Notes: generated by a model not told the origin, from the sequence alone. A DNA stretch of 9,286 nucleotides from Candidatus Alcyoniella australis (GCA_030765605.1 JAVCCG010000111.1:1-9286); one strand, 5' to 3'. Shown: positions 1 to 7,134, counted from the first letter of the stretch. A program made the numbers and translations.

Positions 1-1127
1 ATCGTGTAGACCTCGACCTTGGGGTAGTGCGGCACTTTCCCGCACTCGACCAGGCTGCGGCGGCAGAGGCGGTCGAGAACTGGAATGGGCTCGTCAAGCT
101 CAGCTATAAATCCCGCAGCCTCGGCAGTGAACGGCCCCTCAAAGATCGATACCGCCTCGATCAGTCGGCGCTCGTCAGCGGAGAGCGCGTCCAGGCTCAG
201 AGATAGGGAGCCATCAAAACTGCTGAGGCTGGGGTCTACGTTCGCAGCGTGCGCCTTGGTTATAAGGTTCCGCGCCTGTTTAACAGCCTGATCCGGTTTC
301 AAGGATGACTCGGCCAGGAAGCCGCCGATCAGGCGACAGGCCAAAGGATGGTCCGATAGCTTGCCCGCGATCTCGGACAGCACATCAGCCTTATAGTCCT
401 CTTGCTTGATGGAAAGTTCGTCTCGAATGACAGCCACCGCAGGCTCTCGGTCAAGGGACGGAACTTGGATAGTTTTCTCTCCCGTTAAATGCGTGGGAGC
501 CTCGCGGGATGTGATCAGCAGGGTCGCGTTTGGACTGATTCGGTTGAGAAATCCGAGCAGCGCGTCAACGTCAGTATCGCCGTGTTCCTGGGCATGCAGC
601 ACGGTCTCAAAATTGTCCAGGATCAGCAGGCGGCGGGCATCGGCTAAGCCATTGAGCACATCCGTTTCTAGCTCTTCCCCAGATAGCCCCTCTATTGCAC
701 CCTTGCCCAGGAGCCTCTTCCCGATCTCGTTAAGAAAATTTTGCAGGGTTGTGTCGGTCTTGAAGCTGAAGCCCCAGACAGCGTCGAAGCGGTCCTTGAC
801 CCGCTCGGCCGCTTTGCACGCCAGCACTGATTTGCCGATGCCGCCCATGCCCAACAGGGTAAGCACGCGATGCTCTTGCAGCAGCGCCTCGATCGCGTCC
901 AATTCCTTTTCCCGGCCGTGAAACGAGGCGGGGGCGTAGATAGCGGAGAGGTCGAAGGTGGGAGAGATTTCCAATGGTTCCGATACAATAGGCTCGACTT
1001 TCCCCCGGTGTTTCAGACCAATACGTACTAATTGTATTGAGATATAAGTACAACTAAGTGCAACAATTATCCCCAATACGGGAATCAATACTTGTACAAC
1101 AAAATCTTGAGTTAAATACCATCCCAT
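1..1127 (-). CDS. Membrane-anchored NB-ARC/STAND-type ATPase, 3' end outside window
   Basis: The first 375 residues are visible and the gene continues past base 1. The ATG at 1127 is the first start after an in-frame TAA at 1131-1133, with GGAGG about 14 nt upstream, a rather long spacing. Residues 8-34 form one hydrophobic segment, so the protein is probably anchored with its ATPase in the cytoplasm. NB-ARC landmarks follow in order: FHGRE entry motif (69-73), Walker A GMGGIGKS (93-100), Walker B RRLLILDNFE (165-174), sensor-type LLITSRE (203-209), a GxP-like HPLACRLIGG (260-269), then a winged-helix-like stretch (about 310-365). STAND ATPases are signal-triggered switches that oligomerise on ligand sensing; the sensor, often TPR or WD repeats, normally lies C-terminal and would be off-window. 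The visible part has no recognisable effector besides the membrane segment. Family call is firm; role (defence, signalling or regulation) is open. Confidence 0.88.
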   Translation of the reverse strand, partial: MGWYLTQDFVVQVLIPVLGIIVALSCTYISIQLVRIGLKHRGKVEPIVSEPLEISPTFDLSAIYAPASFHGREKELDAIEALLQEHRVLTLLGMGGIGKSVLACKAAERVKDRFDAVWGFSFKTDTTLQNFLNEIGKRLLGKGAIEGLSGEELETDVLNGLADARRLLILDNFETVLHAQEHGDTDVDALLGFLNRISPNATLLITSREAPTHLTGEKTIQVPSLDREPAVAVIRDELSIKQEDYKADVLSEIAGKLSDHPLACRLIGGFLAESSLKPDQAVKQARNLITKAHAANVDPSLSSFDGSLSLSLDALSADERRLIEAVSIFEGPFTAEAAGFIAELDEPIPVLDRLCRRSLVECGKVPHYPKVEVYT

Positions 1128-1190
1128 GGTTTAAATAAAAACCTCCACCAATTCCAATAGAATATATTCGCCGTATGGTCAAGTTATTCT

Positions 1191-1208
1191 GCGAAAAAGG
1201 CGAAAAAG
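1191..1208. repeat. Perfect 9-bp tandem duplication in divergent intergenic region
   Basis: GCGAAAAAG occurs twice head to tail. It lies in the AT-rich 109-bp gap between the divergent NB-ARC and Cache genes, about 30-45 bp before the Cache start. Its position would suit a regulator-binding or promoter-spacing element, but I could not assign a convincing -35/-10 pair in either direction, so no function is claimed. Confidence 0.4.
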
Positions 1209-1236
1209 TGATATTATTTTTCCAGGAGGTTGATTA

Positions 1237-1707
1237 ATGAAGAATATCGCATTGTGGGTTCTTTTGCTGACGTTGGCCGCGGCTTCGGTTTTGGCAGCCC
1301 AGGACAAGCTCGTCGCGCCGACGAACCCTGACGAGCTGGTCGTTTTCGTGAATCAGGCCGCTGCTTTTGCCAATCTGGAGGGCAAGGATGCGGCGCTTGT
1401 TGTGTTCAACGACAAGAACGGCAAGTTCACGGTCGGCGATGTCTACGTGTTCGCCTACAACTTCGACGGCATGTGCCTAGCGCACGCCCTGCGGCCCGAG
1501 CGCGTGGGGACCAACACCCTGGCGGACAAGGACGTCAACGGGGTGCCGTTCATCAAGAACCTGCTGGAAACCGCCCGCGACAAGGGCCAGGGCTTTGACG
1601 AATACTCCTACGTAAATCCCAACAACGGCCAGCTCGCTCAGAAAACAAGCTATGTGATCAAGATCGACGACACATGGTGGATCGGCGCGGGGATCTATAA
1701 GAAGTAG
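1237..1707 (+). CDS. Secreted single-Cache-domain (sCache_2-like) protein
   Basis: A 156-residue protein with a clear Sec signal peptide: MKN, a hydrophobic core, and probable cleavage near residues 20-21 after a VLAA sequence. The mature part is essentially one Cache domain. It has a LVVFNDKNGKF strand (55-64), a CLAHALRPERVGTN segment (80-93) equivalent to the family's 'AHP..VGKN' motif, KDVNGVPFIKNLLE (98-111), GFDEYSYVNP (119-128), and the typical ending YVIKIDDTWWIGAGIY (139-154). Cache domains bind small extracellular ligands such as carboxylates or amino acids and usually form the sensor part of chemoreceptors or histidine kinases. Here there is no membrane helix or signalling domain, so it is probably a free periplasmic binding protein. 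The start is well supported by AGGAGGT at 1224-1230, six bases before ATG. It is divergent from the NB-ARC gene. Confidence 0.85.
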   Translation: MKNIALWVLLLTLAAASVLAAQDKLVAPTNPDELVVFVNQAAAFANLEGKDAALVVFNDKNGKFTVGDVYVFAYNFDGMCLAHALRPERVGTNTLADKDVNGVPFIKNLLETARDKGQGFDEYSYVNPNNGQLAQKTSYVIKIDDTWWIGAGIYKK

Positions 1708-1780
1708 GGCACACAAGATTTAACACTATCTTATTGCGTATATTGTCGTCCCGTACCTGTTTCGGGATCGCTAATACTGG

Positions 1781-1797
1781 AAAACGCGACGGGTCGC
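1781..1797 (-). terminator. Weak intrinsic-terminator-like hairpin
   Basis: Read on the minus strand, GCGA-CCCG-TCGC forms a 4-bp stem (1797-1786), followed after one base by TTTT (1784-1781). It begins 6 bp past the stop codon of the propeller lipoprotein and lies in the short convergent gap with the Cache gene. The stem is short, so this is tentative. Confidence 0.3.
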
Positions 1798-1802
1798 CGT
1801 AC

Positions 1803-2777
1803 CTAGTTGCAGTAGTGCAGCAGCGTTCCGTTGAGGCCCGAGGCGAACACGTCGTCGGCTGACGCGCCCCAGATCGCTTGCAGGCCTTCGCTCACGCCGG
1901 AGTCCATGGCGCTCCAGGTTGCGCCGTCAAAGTGCAGGATATTGCCGCCCAGGCCGACCACGAAGATCTGATCGGCGGACGCGCCCCAGATGTCGGCGGG
2001 CACGAACTCGAGCTCGCGCAAAGCCGACCAGGATGCGCCGTTAAAGTGGAAGATCGCGCTTGAATCGGCCCCCTGCCCCACTGCGTAGACATCGTCGCCG
2101 GACGCGCCCCACACGCCGTAGAGGATGTAGTCGTTGCCCACGCTGTGCTCGGACCAGTTCGCGCCGTCGAAGTGCGCAATGCGGCCCTGCGCGCCCACAG
2201 CAAACACTTGGGCGTCATCAGCCCAGATGTCGAGCAACGCGGCATCGTGGGTCTCGCCGTAAATCGCGGACCAGTCTTGGCCGTCGAACTCAAAGACCCG
2301 GCTGGTCACGGCCACGGCCCGGCCTGCGGGCAATGCCTGCGTCGCGTTGAACGGCTCGTCGATCGCTTCGTCGAGCTGCTGTTGCGTCCACTGTGCGCCG
2401 TCGTAATGCAGCCAGAACAGGGATGCGCCGTTGCCAAAGTCGCCGATCGCGTGCACATCGTCCGACGCCCTGCCCCAGATGCAGCTCACCGAGGCCTGGG
2501 GCAGATCATCGCCGACCTGCTGTTGCGTCCACTGGGTTCCGTCGTAGCGCAGGATCATTGGCGCGTCATCAGCCCCGCCACCGGCAAACACGTTGTTCGC
2601 ATCGGCGCCCCACAGCTCGAACAGATGGCTGGCGCTGGGCGAGTCCATCGAATGCCAGGACGCCGCATCGTCGTCGTCAAGATCGTCGTCATCGTCGCCC
2701 GCGCAACCCAGGCAGAGCAGCAGCGCGGCCGGCGCAATCAGCAGCAGCCAAAGCAAAATCGAGCGCCGTTGGTTCAT
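1803..2777 (-). CDS. Lipoprotein with seven propeller-type WG/DG-W repeats
   Basis: The start at 2777 is chosen because it gives a proper lipoprotein signal (hydrophobic 7-23, then LCLGC with Cys25 as likely lipidation site) and has TGAGG, overlapping the upstream stop codon, at ribosome-binding distance. The frame is open further upstream to 3059, but that part lies inside the neighbouring gene. After Cys25 comes an Asp-rich linker (28-37). Seven repeats follow with the pattern IWGAS.DDVFAVG..G.ILHFDGA.W, beginning near residues 53, 98, 148, 181, 218, 261 and 299. The third is degenerate and the last ends at the C-terminus (LLHYCN). Seven such units suggest a seven-bladed beta-propeller displayed at the cell surface. 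The spacing of 8 bp from the FG-GAP lipoprotein gene indicates one transcript. Ligand unknown; enzymatic activity is neither shown nor expected. Confidence 0.82.
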   Translation of the reverse strand: MNQRRSILLWLLLIAPAALLLCLGCAGDDDDDLDDDDAASWHSMDSPSASHLFELWGADANNVFAGGGADDAPMILRYDGTQWTQQQVGDDLPQASVSCIWGRASDDVHAIGDFGNGASLFWLHYDGAQWTQQQLDEAIDEPFNATQALPAGRAVAVTSRVFEFDGQDWSAIYGETHDAALLDIWADDAQVFAVGAQGRIAHFDGANWSEHSVGNDYILYGVWGASGDDVYAVGQGADSSAIFHFNGASWSALRELEFVPADIWGASADQIFVVGLGGNILHFDGATWSAMDSGVSEGLQAIWGASADDVFASGLNGTLLHYCN

Positions 2778-2785
2778 CAATCGCC

Positions 2786-4519
2786 TCAGAGCATTGGGCC
2801 CAAGAAGCTGAAATATTCGTTTGCGCCGAACTCGATGGTCGTCGGGTCGGTGCAGTCGCTGCTGTCGCACTCGAACAGGTAATATCTCTCGCCCGTACCC
2901 GTGTACTCCCTGAGTAAAATCTCGGGGTGCCAATCGCCGGTCAGGTCGTAATAGGTGTAGAGATTGATCGAGTTGGTGGCCAGCACTCCCAGGTTGTAGG
3001 AATAGATCAGGCTCAGGTCGGCGCCGGAATAGACGTAGAGCGTGTAGTTGTACTGCCACTCGCTGCCGGTCCAGGTTGACGCCTTGGCCACCACGACCAG
3101 ATCCATTGCGCCATCGCCGCCCAAATCGGCCACGCCGTACTGCGCGGTCCCGGACTCGCCCAGATCAAAAGTCGCCAGCACGCCGGAGCTCGCTCCGCCA
3201 TTGACGTCGAGCAGCTCGATCCGGCCCTCGGTCGAACCTACGGTGTGAAACTGGCCGATAAAGGCCAACTGCGGATCATCGGCAAAAGAGTAACCGACTT
3301 TTAGATAAGAGCGTCCCGTGCAATAGGCGAAGTCTCCGTTGGTGTCGGTCGGCAATGTGAAGTCCATCAGGCTCGAATAGCTGTCCGCGCCGTTCAGGGC
3401 GTAGAAGTCGCTGGCATACCCGCCTTGCGACTGCTCGTAAAACGGGTCGAGTACGCCGTCTGAATTTAAGTCCGCCTGGCGCATGGCATAGGAATAGCTA
3501 TCAGCGTAGTCCGGCGAGGCGTACTCATCGACGAAATCGTCGTTAAAGCCGACGATCTGAACCGAGCCGGTGCGGGTCGCTTTGTCCGAGGGGTCGGAAT
3601 AGGTCTTGGTGATCATCACCTCGGCCCGCCCGTCGCCGTCGTAATCTCCGGCCCTGGCCCCGCTCCAGCCTCCGCCCTCGTAAAAGTCGATGGGCGCCGA
3701 GCTGTGCTTGAGCTCGCCGCTGTCCAGATCAAAGATCATCAATTGGCCGTAATCGTGTCCGCCGTCCTCGTACTCGTGGTAGCCCAGCAGCTCGTGGGCG
3801 CCCTCATCGCCGGTCATGTCGGCCGCGTGAAGATAGATTTGATCGACATGGGCGTAGAACATCGGCGAGAACAGATCGATGCTCGGATCGTTGATTGTGG
3901 CGCTCAGGGTCATCGCGTCGGGCGTGATCTGATAAAGGTTGTAAGTGCCGCTGCCGCAGCAGCCCTCGGCCGAGGTAAGCAGCTCGGGCAGGCCGTCGCG
4001 ATTCGCATCGATGATCATGATCCAGGGATAGGCGTCGGCCACGAAGTCGGTCTCAAACGCCGGAGTGTCGAACTCGCCGTTGAGATACACGCTGTAGACC
4101 GTGCCGGTCGTCGCTTTGACCTCGACCACGTTGCCCAGAACGAGATCCCACACGCGGTTGCCGTCGAAGTCGGCCACCGCGATATACGGCTCGCCCTGAT
4201 ATCCGATGATCTGCTCGCGCTCCAAAGTACCGGGCTCGACCAGGTACAGGGCGAACTCGTCGCCAACGTAGGATTCCATCAGCAGCTCGTTGTCGCCGTC
4301 GCCGTCGTAATCGACCGGCACAATGCAGTTGACCACGGGCAGCGGCGGCAGATCGTCGTCGTCGTCATCGTCATCGTCGTCATCGTCGTCACCTGGATTA
4401 TCATCGTCATCATCGTCGTCGTCATCATCATCGCAGCCGCAGGAACACGACACGGCGAACAAGGCGCTGAGCAACAGCGCCAGGACAATCCAGAGCAGAA
4501 GCAGTGCGCGATTTTTCAT
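2786..4519 (-). CDS. FG-GAP/VCBS-repeat lipoprotein with poly-Asp linker
   Basis: A 577-residue protein starting MKNR with a hydrophobic segment (4-23) and a cysteine cluster SCSCGC (24-29); Cys25 is the likely lipidated residue. Residues 30-56 are 11 Asp, NPG, 13 Asp. The body contains repeated acidic calcium-type loops of the FG-GAP/VCBS family: DYDGDGDNELL (70-80), DFDGNRVWDLV (117-127), DANRDGLPELL (171-181), DMTGDEGAHELL (234-245), DYDGDGRAEVM (292-302), DLNSDGVLDPF (350-360), DLGGDGAMDLV (465-475) and DLTGDWHPEIL (525-535). Eight loops fit an integrin-alpha-like propeller that binds calcium and probably acts in surface adhesion or as a scaffold. AGGGA lies about 6 nt before the ATG. It is the first gene of a minus-strand pair with the other Asp-linker lipoprotein, so both are probably made together and exported by Lol machinery. 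The binding partner cannot be read from sequence. Confidence 0.85.
   Translation of the reverse strand: MKNRALLLLWIVLALLLSALFAVSCSCGCDDDDDDDDDDDNPGDDDDDDDDDDDDDLPPLPVVNCIVPVDYDGDGDNELLMESYVGDEFALYLVEPGTLEREQIIGYQGEPYIAVADFDGNRVWDLVLGNVVEVKATTGTVYSVYLNGEFDTPAFETDFVADAYPWIMIIDANRDGLPELLTSAEGCCGSGTYNLYQITPDAMTLSATINDPSIDLFSPMFYAHVDQIYLHAADMTGDEGAHELLGYHEYEDGGHDYGQLMIFDLDSGELKHSSAPIDFYEGGGWSGARAGDYDGDGRAEVMITKTYSDPSDKATRTGSVQIVGFNDDFVDEYASPDYADSYSYAMRQADLNSDGVLDPFYEQSQGGYASDFYALNGADSYSSLMDFTLPTDTNGDFAYCTGRSYLKVGYSFADDPQLAFIGQFHTVGSTEGRIELLDVNGGASSGVLATFDLGESGTAQYGVADLGGDGAMDLVVVAKASTWTGSEWQYNYTLYVYSGADLSLIYSYNLGVLATNSINLYTYYDLTGDWHPEILLREYTGTGERYYLFECDSSDCTDPTTIEFGANEYFSFLGPML
4352..4432 (-). repeat. 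Trinucleotide GAY tract encoding the poly-Asp linker
   Basis: Twenty-four Asp codons (13 at 4352-4390, 11 at 4400-4432) are separated by nine bases coding Asn-Pro-Gly. GAC and GAT are mixed irregularly, so the tract is not a pure microsatellite. The codon mixture suggests selection for acidic residues rather than recent slippage, although slippage-driven length variation remains possible. Confidence 0.8.
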
Positions 4520-4631
4520 TATTTTCCCTTTTAGTATTGGAACACGCCGATGATAGCCATGGTGCTGTCAACCGATCAAGGAATATAATTTTGAAACCAC
4601 CTTTGGCAGGGCGGTGGGCGGCGTAAAAATA

Positions 4632-4680
4632 ATGTCAACGGGTACTCAAGGAAAAATCCCGTGAAATTGCCCGTTGACAT
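4632..4680. repeat. 11-bp perfect inverted repeat with 27-bp spacer
   Basis: ATGTCAACGGG at 4632-4642 is exactly inverted as CCCGTTGACAT at 4670-4680. It sits in the 337-bp divergent gap between the lipoprotein pair (minus) and the CoA-transferase gene (plus). Each arm carries TTGACA pointing outward on its own strand. The right arm supplies the -35 box of a good promoter, so the repeat may be an operator or a site for a dimeric or looping regulator. The left arm has no matching -10 at 16-18 bp. Confidence 0.6.
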
Positions 4681-4702
4681 GCGGCCCGATGCTCACTAAT
4701 CT
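4674..4702 (+). promoter_or_regulatory. Sigma70-type promoter for the CoA-transferase gene
   Basis: TTGACA at 4674-4679, a 17-bp spacer, then TAATCT at 4697-4702, reading toward the gene at 4857. The expected transcription start near 4709 leaves a leader of about 148 nt. The -35 box lies inside the right arm of the inverted repeat, so a protein bound there would block polymerase. Confidence 0.6.
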
Positions 4703-4856
4703 AACTTTACCACTAGCTTAGCTCGAAGATTTTGATACGAGCGGATCAACGCCTTCCAATAAATACTCGAACGGCCGCACTGTAGGCGGTTTGAGAATCA
4801 ATACGCAACGCGAGTGAAAACCCGTATCAAGCGACCCCGCAACCAACGGTGAGGCA
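4703..4856 (+). other. Long 5' leader of the CoA-transferase gene
   Basis: About 150 nt without a gene. It contains an 8-bp inverted pair, TTGATACG at 4732-4739 and CGTATCAA at 4823-4830, that could close a long-range helix. The downstream arm ends 26 bases before the ATG, and GGTGAGG lies at 4848-4854. I recognise no known riboswitch and see no intrinsic terminator in the leader. Confidence 0.3.
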
Positions 4857-6515
4857 ATGGCAAGCAAAAAATATCCAAAGTGGTTCAAAGACTGTTTCGT
4901 CAGTAACTCCGAGGCGCTGGACGCCACGATCAAGTCCGGAGTCTATATCTCCTCGGGGTTCGCCACCTCGGAGCCCCATACATTTTATGATGCGCTGTGG
5001 GAGCACATCCAGTCCCACGACCTGCACGATATCAACATCCGACAGGCGTTGTTCATGGCGCCGTTCAATCTGCTGGTGGGCGATGCGCTGCAGGCCAAGG
5101 GCCTGCTCAACGGCCTGGCCAATCGCGTATCCGGCGTCTCGCTGCTGAACAACATCGCCAGTCGCGCCAACCAAATCACGCAGAAGCTCGAGGGGCTGCA
5201 CAAACTGATCGAGCATTTCAAGGAGCTTCAGCAACGCAAGATCGTCTTTGTCTCGGCGTTCATGGGTCCGGCGTCGAACATGGTGATCCCCGACAATCCG
5301 ATCACCAGGCTGCGCTACCCCGAGTTCGTGGGCCGCAATAAGTCGCGGATGGGCATCGTCGACCACCAGTCGTGCCACTTTCCCGACGCGCCCGACGGCA
5401 TGGCCTACGATCAACAGGGCAAGATGATGATCGACGTGTTCGCCCTGGTAATGACCCCGCCCAACGCCAAAGGCGATATGAGCCACGGACTGGCCAACGG
5501 CGCCAACGGTCCGACCATCGAAATAGCGCTGCAACCGAGCTCCAAAATCAAGCTCGTGCTCTACATCAACAAGAAATATCCGTTCACCATCGGCTTTAAC
5601 GACGCGCCGAACACCGTCAACATCAGCCGCTTTAAAGACGCGGCCAAGCAGGGCCGACTGTTTCTCATCGAGGATGACGGCAAACTGCCCGCCCTGCCCG
5701 CCCACAGTTTTGAAAACCCGGCCCCGGTCGAACTGCAGATCGCCAATAACCTGGTCAACCACATGGAGATGCACAAGGATTTGACCCAAGGACGGGCGAT
5801 CCAGGTCGGATTCGGCGGCACCGGCGTACTGGCGATCAGGGGACTGGCCGACTCGAGCTGGACCGGACGGATGTACACCGAAATGCTCGAGCCGTTCACC
5901 ATGGACCTCTGGGAACAGGGCAAGATCGCCGGTTCCCACAAGATCGAGATCGACGGCAGACGCACAATGCTCGACCACAAGATGGTCTGCACCTTCACGG
6001 TCTGCGAGGAAGATTCGGACTTTTACGACAAGCTCAACAACAATCCCGACGTGCTGGTCGCCCCCTCATCGCGCGTGGTGATTCCCGAGGCGTTCTACTA
6101 CGGACTGGGGATCAACAATATTCTGGGCATCGACTTCCACGCCCAAGTCAACTCCGGCGGTCGCGACAAGAACCACTACTCGGGAATCGGCGGCGCAGCC
6201 CAGATCATGCGCGGACTGGCCCGCGGCGGCGTGGCCTACCTCTGCCTCAAATCAACCCACAAGACGCCCGAGGGCAAAGTGCGCTCGTCGGTCTTCCCGT
6301 TTATGCCCGAGGGCACGCCGATCAGCATGATCGGGTCGGACATCCTGGGCACGCGCGAGAACGCCCAGGTCTTCCTGGTCACCGAGCACGGCGTGACCAA
6401 GATCAACGCCATGAGTCAAGCCAACTTTATCCGCAACGCGATCTCCGTGGCCCACCCGGACTACCGCGATTGGCTGGCCCACAGCGCCTGGGAGGAATTC
6501 CGCGCCAAGATCTGA
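4857..6515 (+). CDS. Acetyl-CoA hydrolase/CoA-transferase family protein
   Basis: A 552-residue enzyme of the acetyl-CoA hydrolase/4-hydroxybutyrate CoA-transferase family. These proteins move CoA between an acyl-CoA and a free acid such as acetate, or hydrolyse it, through a glutamyl-CoA thioester in the cytoplasm. Visible landmarks are an N-terminal SGVYISSGFATSEP motif (27-40), the central MIDVFALVMTPPNAKGDMSHG block (191-211), IQVGFGGTGVLAIRGL (315-330), MYTEML with Glu342 as the likely catalytic glutamate, FHAQVNSGG (427-435), SGIGG (442-446), and the closing VTEHGVTKINAM...AHPDYRDWL (508-540). It is longer than common members (about 430-500 residues), with extra sequence around 100-180. 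ATG at 4857 has GGTGAGG just upstream. The physiological acid/acyl-CoA pair cannot be assigned from sequence. A 383-residue antisense frame over it is a GC-rich shadow. Confidence 0.85.
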   Translation: MASKKYPKWFKDCFVSNSEALDATIKSGVYISSGFATSEPHTFYDALWEHIQSHDLHDINIRQALFMAPFNLLVGDALQAKGLLNGLANRVSGVSLLNNIASRANQITQKLEGLHKLIEHFKELQQRKIVFVSAFMGPASNMVIPDNPITRLRYPEFVGRNKSRMGIVDHQSCHFPDAPDGMAYDQQGKMMIDVFALVMTPPNAKGDMSHGLANGANGPTIEIALQPSSKIKLVLYINKKYPFTIGFNDAPNTVNISRFKDAAKQGRLFLIEDDGKLPALPAHSFENPAPVELQIANNLVNHMEMHKDLTQGRAIQVGFGGTGVLAIRGLADSSWTGRMYTEMLEPFTMDLWEQGKIAGSHKIEIDGRRTMLDHKMVCTFTVCEEDSDFYDKLNNNPDVLVAPSSRVVIPEAFYYGLGINNILGIDFHAQVNSGGRDKNHYSGIGGAAQIMRGLARGGVAYLCLKSTHKTPEGKVRSSVFPFMPEGTPISMIGSDILGTRENAQVFLVTEHGVTKINAMSQANFIRNAISVAHPDYRDWLAHSAWEEFRAKI

Positions 6516-6574
6516 GCTGCGGACGACCGACGTCGGGCGAGGAGATCTCGCTGCTGGTCGAGGGCATCAAGATC

Positions 6575-6979
6575 ATGGCCCTGCAGAACTGCTCCTACAA
6601 GGAGTCGCAGGACAAGGAGCCGATCTACGGCGCCGGATTCATCAAGGCCCACGCCATAGGCCGGGGCAAGCGGAAGTTTGAGCTGGACTTCGAGGTCAAG
6701 GAGCTCAACCAGTCCGTGATCGAGGAGCCGACCAACGCGCCGAGAAGCAAAACGATGCAGCTCAAGGTGGTCAAGGTCAACGGCAAGGAGTACGCCTCGC
6801 TGCTCGATATCAAGAACGCCACGGTGCTGATCGTCTACCCGGCCAAGAACGGCGTGCAGAAGATCAAGAAGTTTACCGGCTTTGAGTTTACCGATGTCGA
6901 GGAGGGCTTCGCCTTTGACGACTCGGCCGTGGGCAAGAAGTGCTCGGGATTGGCAATATGGGGCGAAGGAATGGTCTGA
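6575..6979 (+). CDS. Phage tail-tube-like protein, probably 5'-truncated
   Basis: The 134 residues from ATG 6575 include NCSYKESQDKEPIYG, then AGFIKAHAIGRGKRKFELDF (about residues 16-35), two later beta-rich stretches, and the ending CSGLAIWGEGMV. The 'kE.iyG.G..kp.aigRGkrkye' pattern resembles tail tube proteins of phages and phage-like particles, which stack into the inner tube of the tail. Family-like sequence (GRPTSGEEISLLVEGIKI) continues in frame upstream to about 6518, just after the CoA-transferase stop, where no ATG or GTG exists. The only earlier start is a TTG at 6470 inside the enzyme gene, without a ribosome-binding site. This suggests that the natural 5' end was lost at a recombination junction and that the remaining frame starts internally or is a relic. 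Family call is moderate; it might instead be an unrelated small beta-rich protein. Confidence 0.5.
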   Translation: MALQNCSYKESQDKEPIYGAGFIKAHAIGRGKRKFELDFEVKELNQSVIEEPTNAPRSKTMQLKVVKVNGKEYASLLDIKNATVLIVYPAKNGVQKIKKFTGFEFTDVEEGFAFDDSAVGKKCSGLAIWGEGMV

Positions 6980-6994
6980 TTTGAGAAGCGGATA

Positions 6995-7042
6995 CTAGGC
7001 GTTGTTGTTCCAGCTATTGCCGCGCACAACGCGATACGTTTT
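6995..7042 (-). pseudogene. 3' remnant of a second FGE/SUMF1-domain gene
   Basis: On the minus strand this piece translates as KTYRVVRGNSWNNNA followed by TAG at 6997-6995. It matches the TYRVVRGGCW motif near the C-terminus of the intact SUMF1-domain gene at 7213-8010. Twenty-two bases (7019-7040) are identical to 7321-7342, 302 bp away on the same strand. No preceding SUMF1 sequence is recognisable in this frame, so it is a broken copy. Confidence 0.6.
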
Positions 7043-7063
7043 CGGCCTCTGCCCCATTAGTGT

Positions 7064-7134
7064 CATGCCGAGCTCTTCTCAGCATCTTGATGTAGCTATC
7101 CCGAATTCGGGATAGCTGTGTGCCTTTCGGCATG
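7064..7134. repeat. Nested palindromic intergenic element
   Basis: A perfect 24-bp palindrome (7094-7117, centred on the GAATTC at 7103-7108) is enclosed by an outer pair, CATGCCGA at 7064-7071 and TCGGCATG at 7127-7134. The whole could fold into a two-part stem of about 70 nt. Such elements beginning TGTCATGCCGAG resemble dispersed intergenic repeats or non-autonomous mobile elements in other bacteria, but copy number cannot be tested in this window. It lies between the tail-tube-like frame and the convergent SUMF1 gene, beside the SUMF1 remnant. Confidence 0.6.

Noticed and set aside
406-921. 171-residue plus-strand frame (also 85-291)
   Set aside because: It lies antisense to the NB-ARC gene, whose motifs are unmistakable on the minus strand. 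Its serine/arginine-rich composition is typical of a shadow frame.
2778-3059. N-terminal extension of the propeller lipoprotein frame to 3059
   Set aside because: It would overlap the end of the FG-GAP gene by about 270 bp and bury the lipoprotein signal. The ATG at 2777 has a ribosome-binding site and lipobox.
4352-4432. Poly-Asp tract as sequencing or assembly artefact
   Set aside because: Mixed GAC/GAT codons, an intact frame and a shorter Asp run in the neighbouring lipoprotein indicate a real protein feature.
3704-4534. 276-residue plus-strand frame rich in Val/Ile
   Set aside because: It is antisense to the FG-GAP lipoprotein; the Val/Ile run is simply the complement of the poly-Asp codons.
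4827-5978. 383-residue minus-strand frame
   Set aside because: It is antisense to the CoA-transferase gene, long only because of GC-rich codon structure, and has no recognisable motifs.
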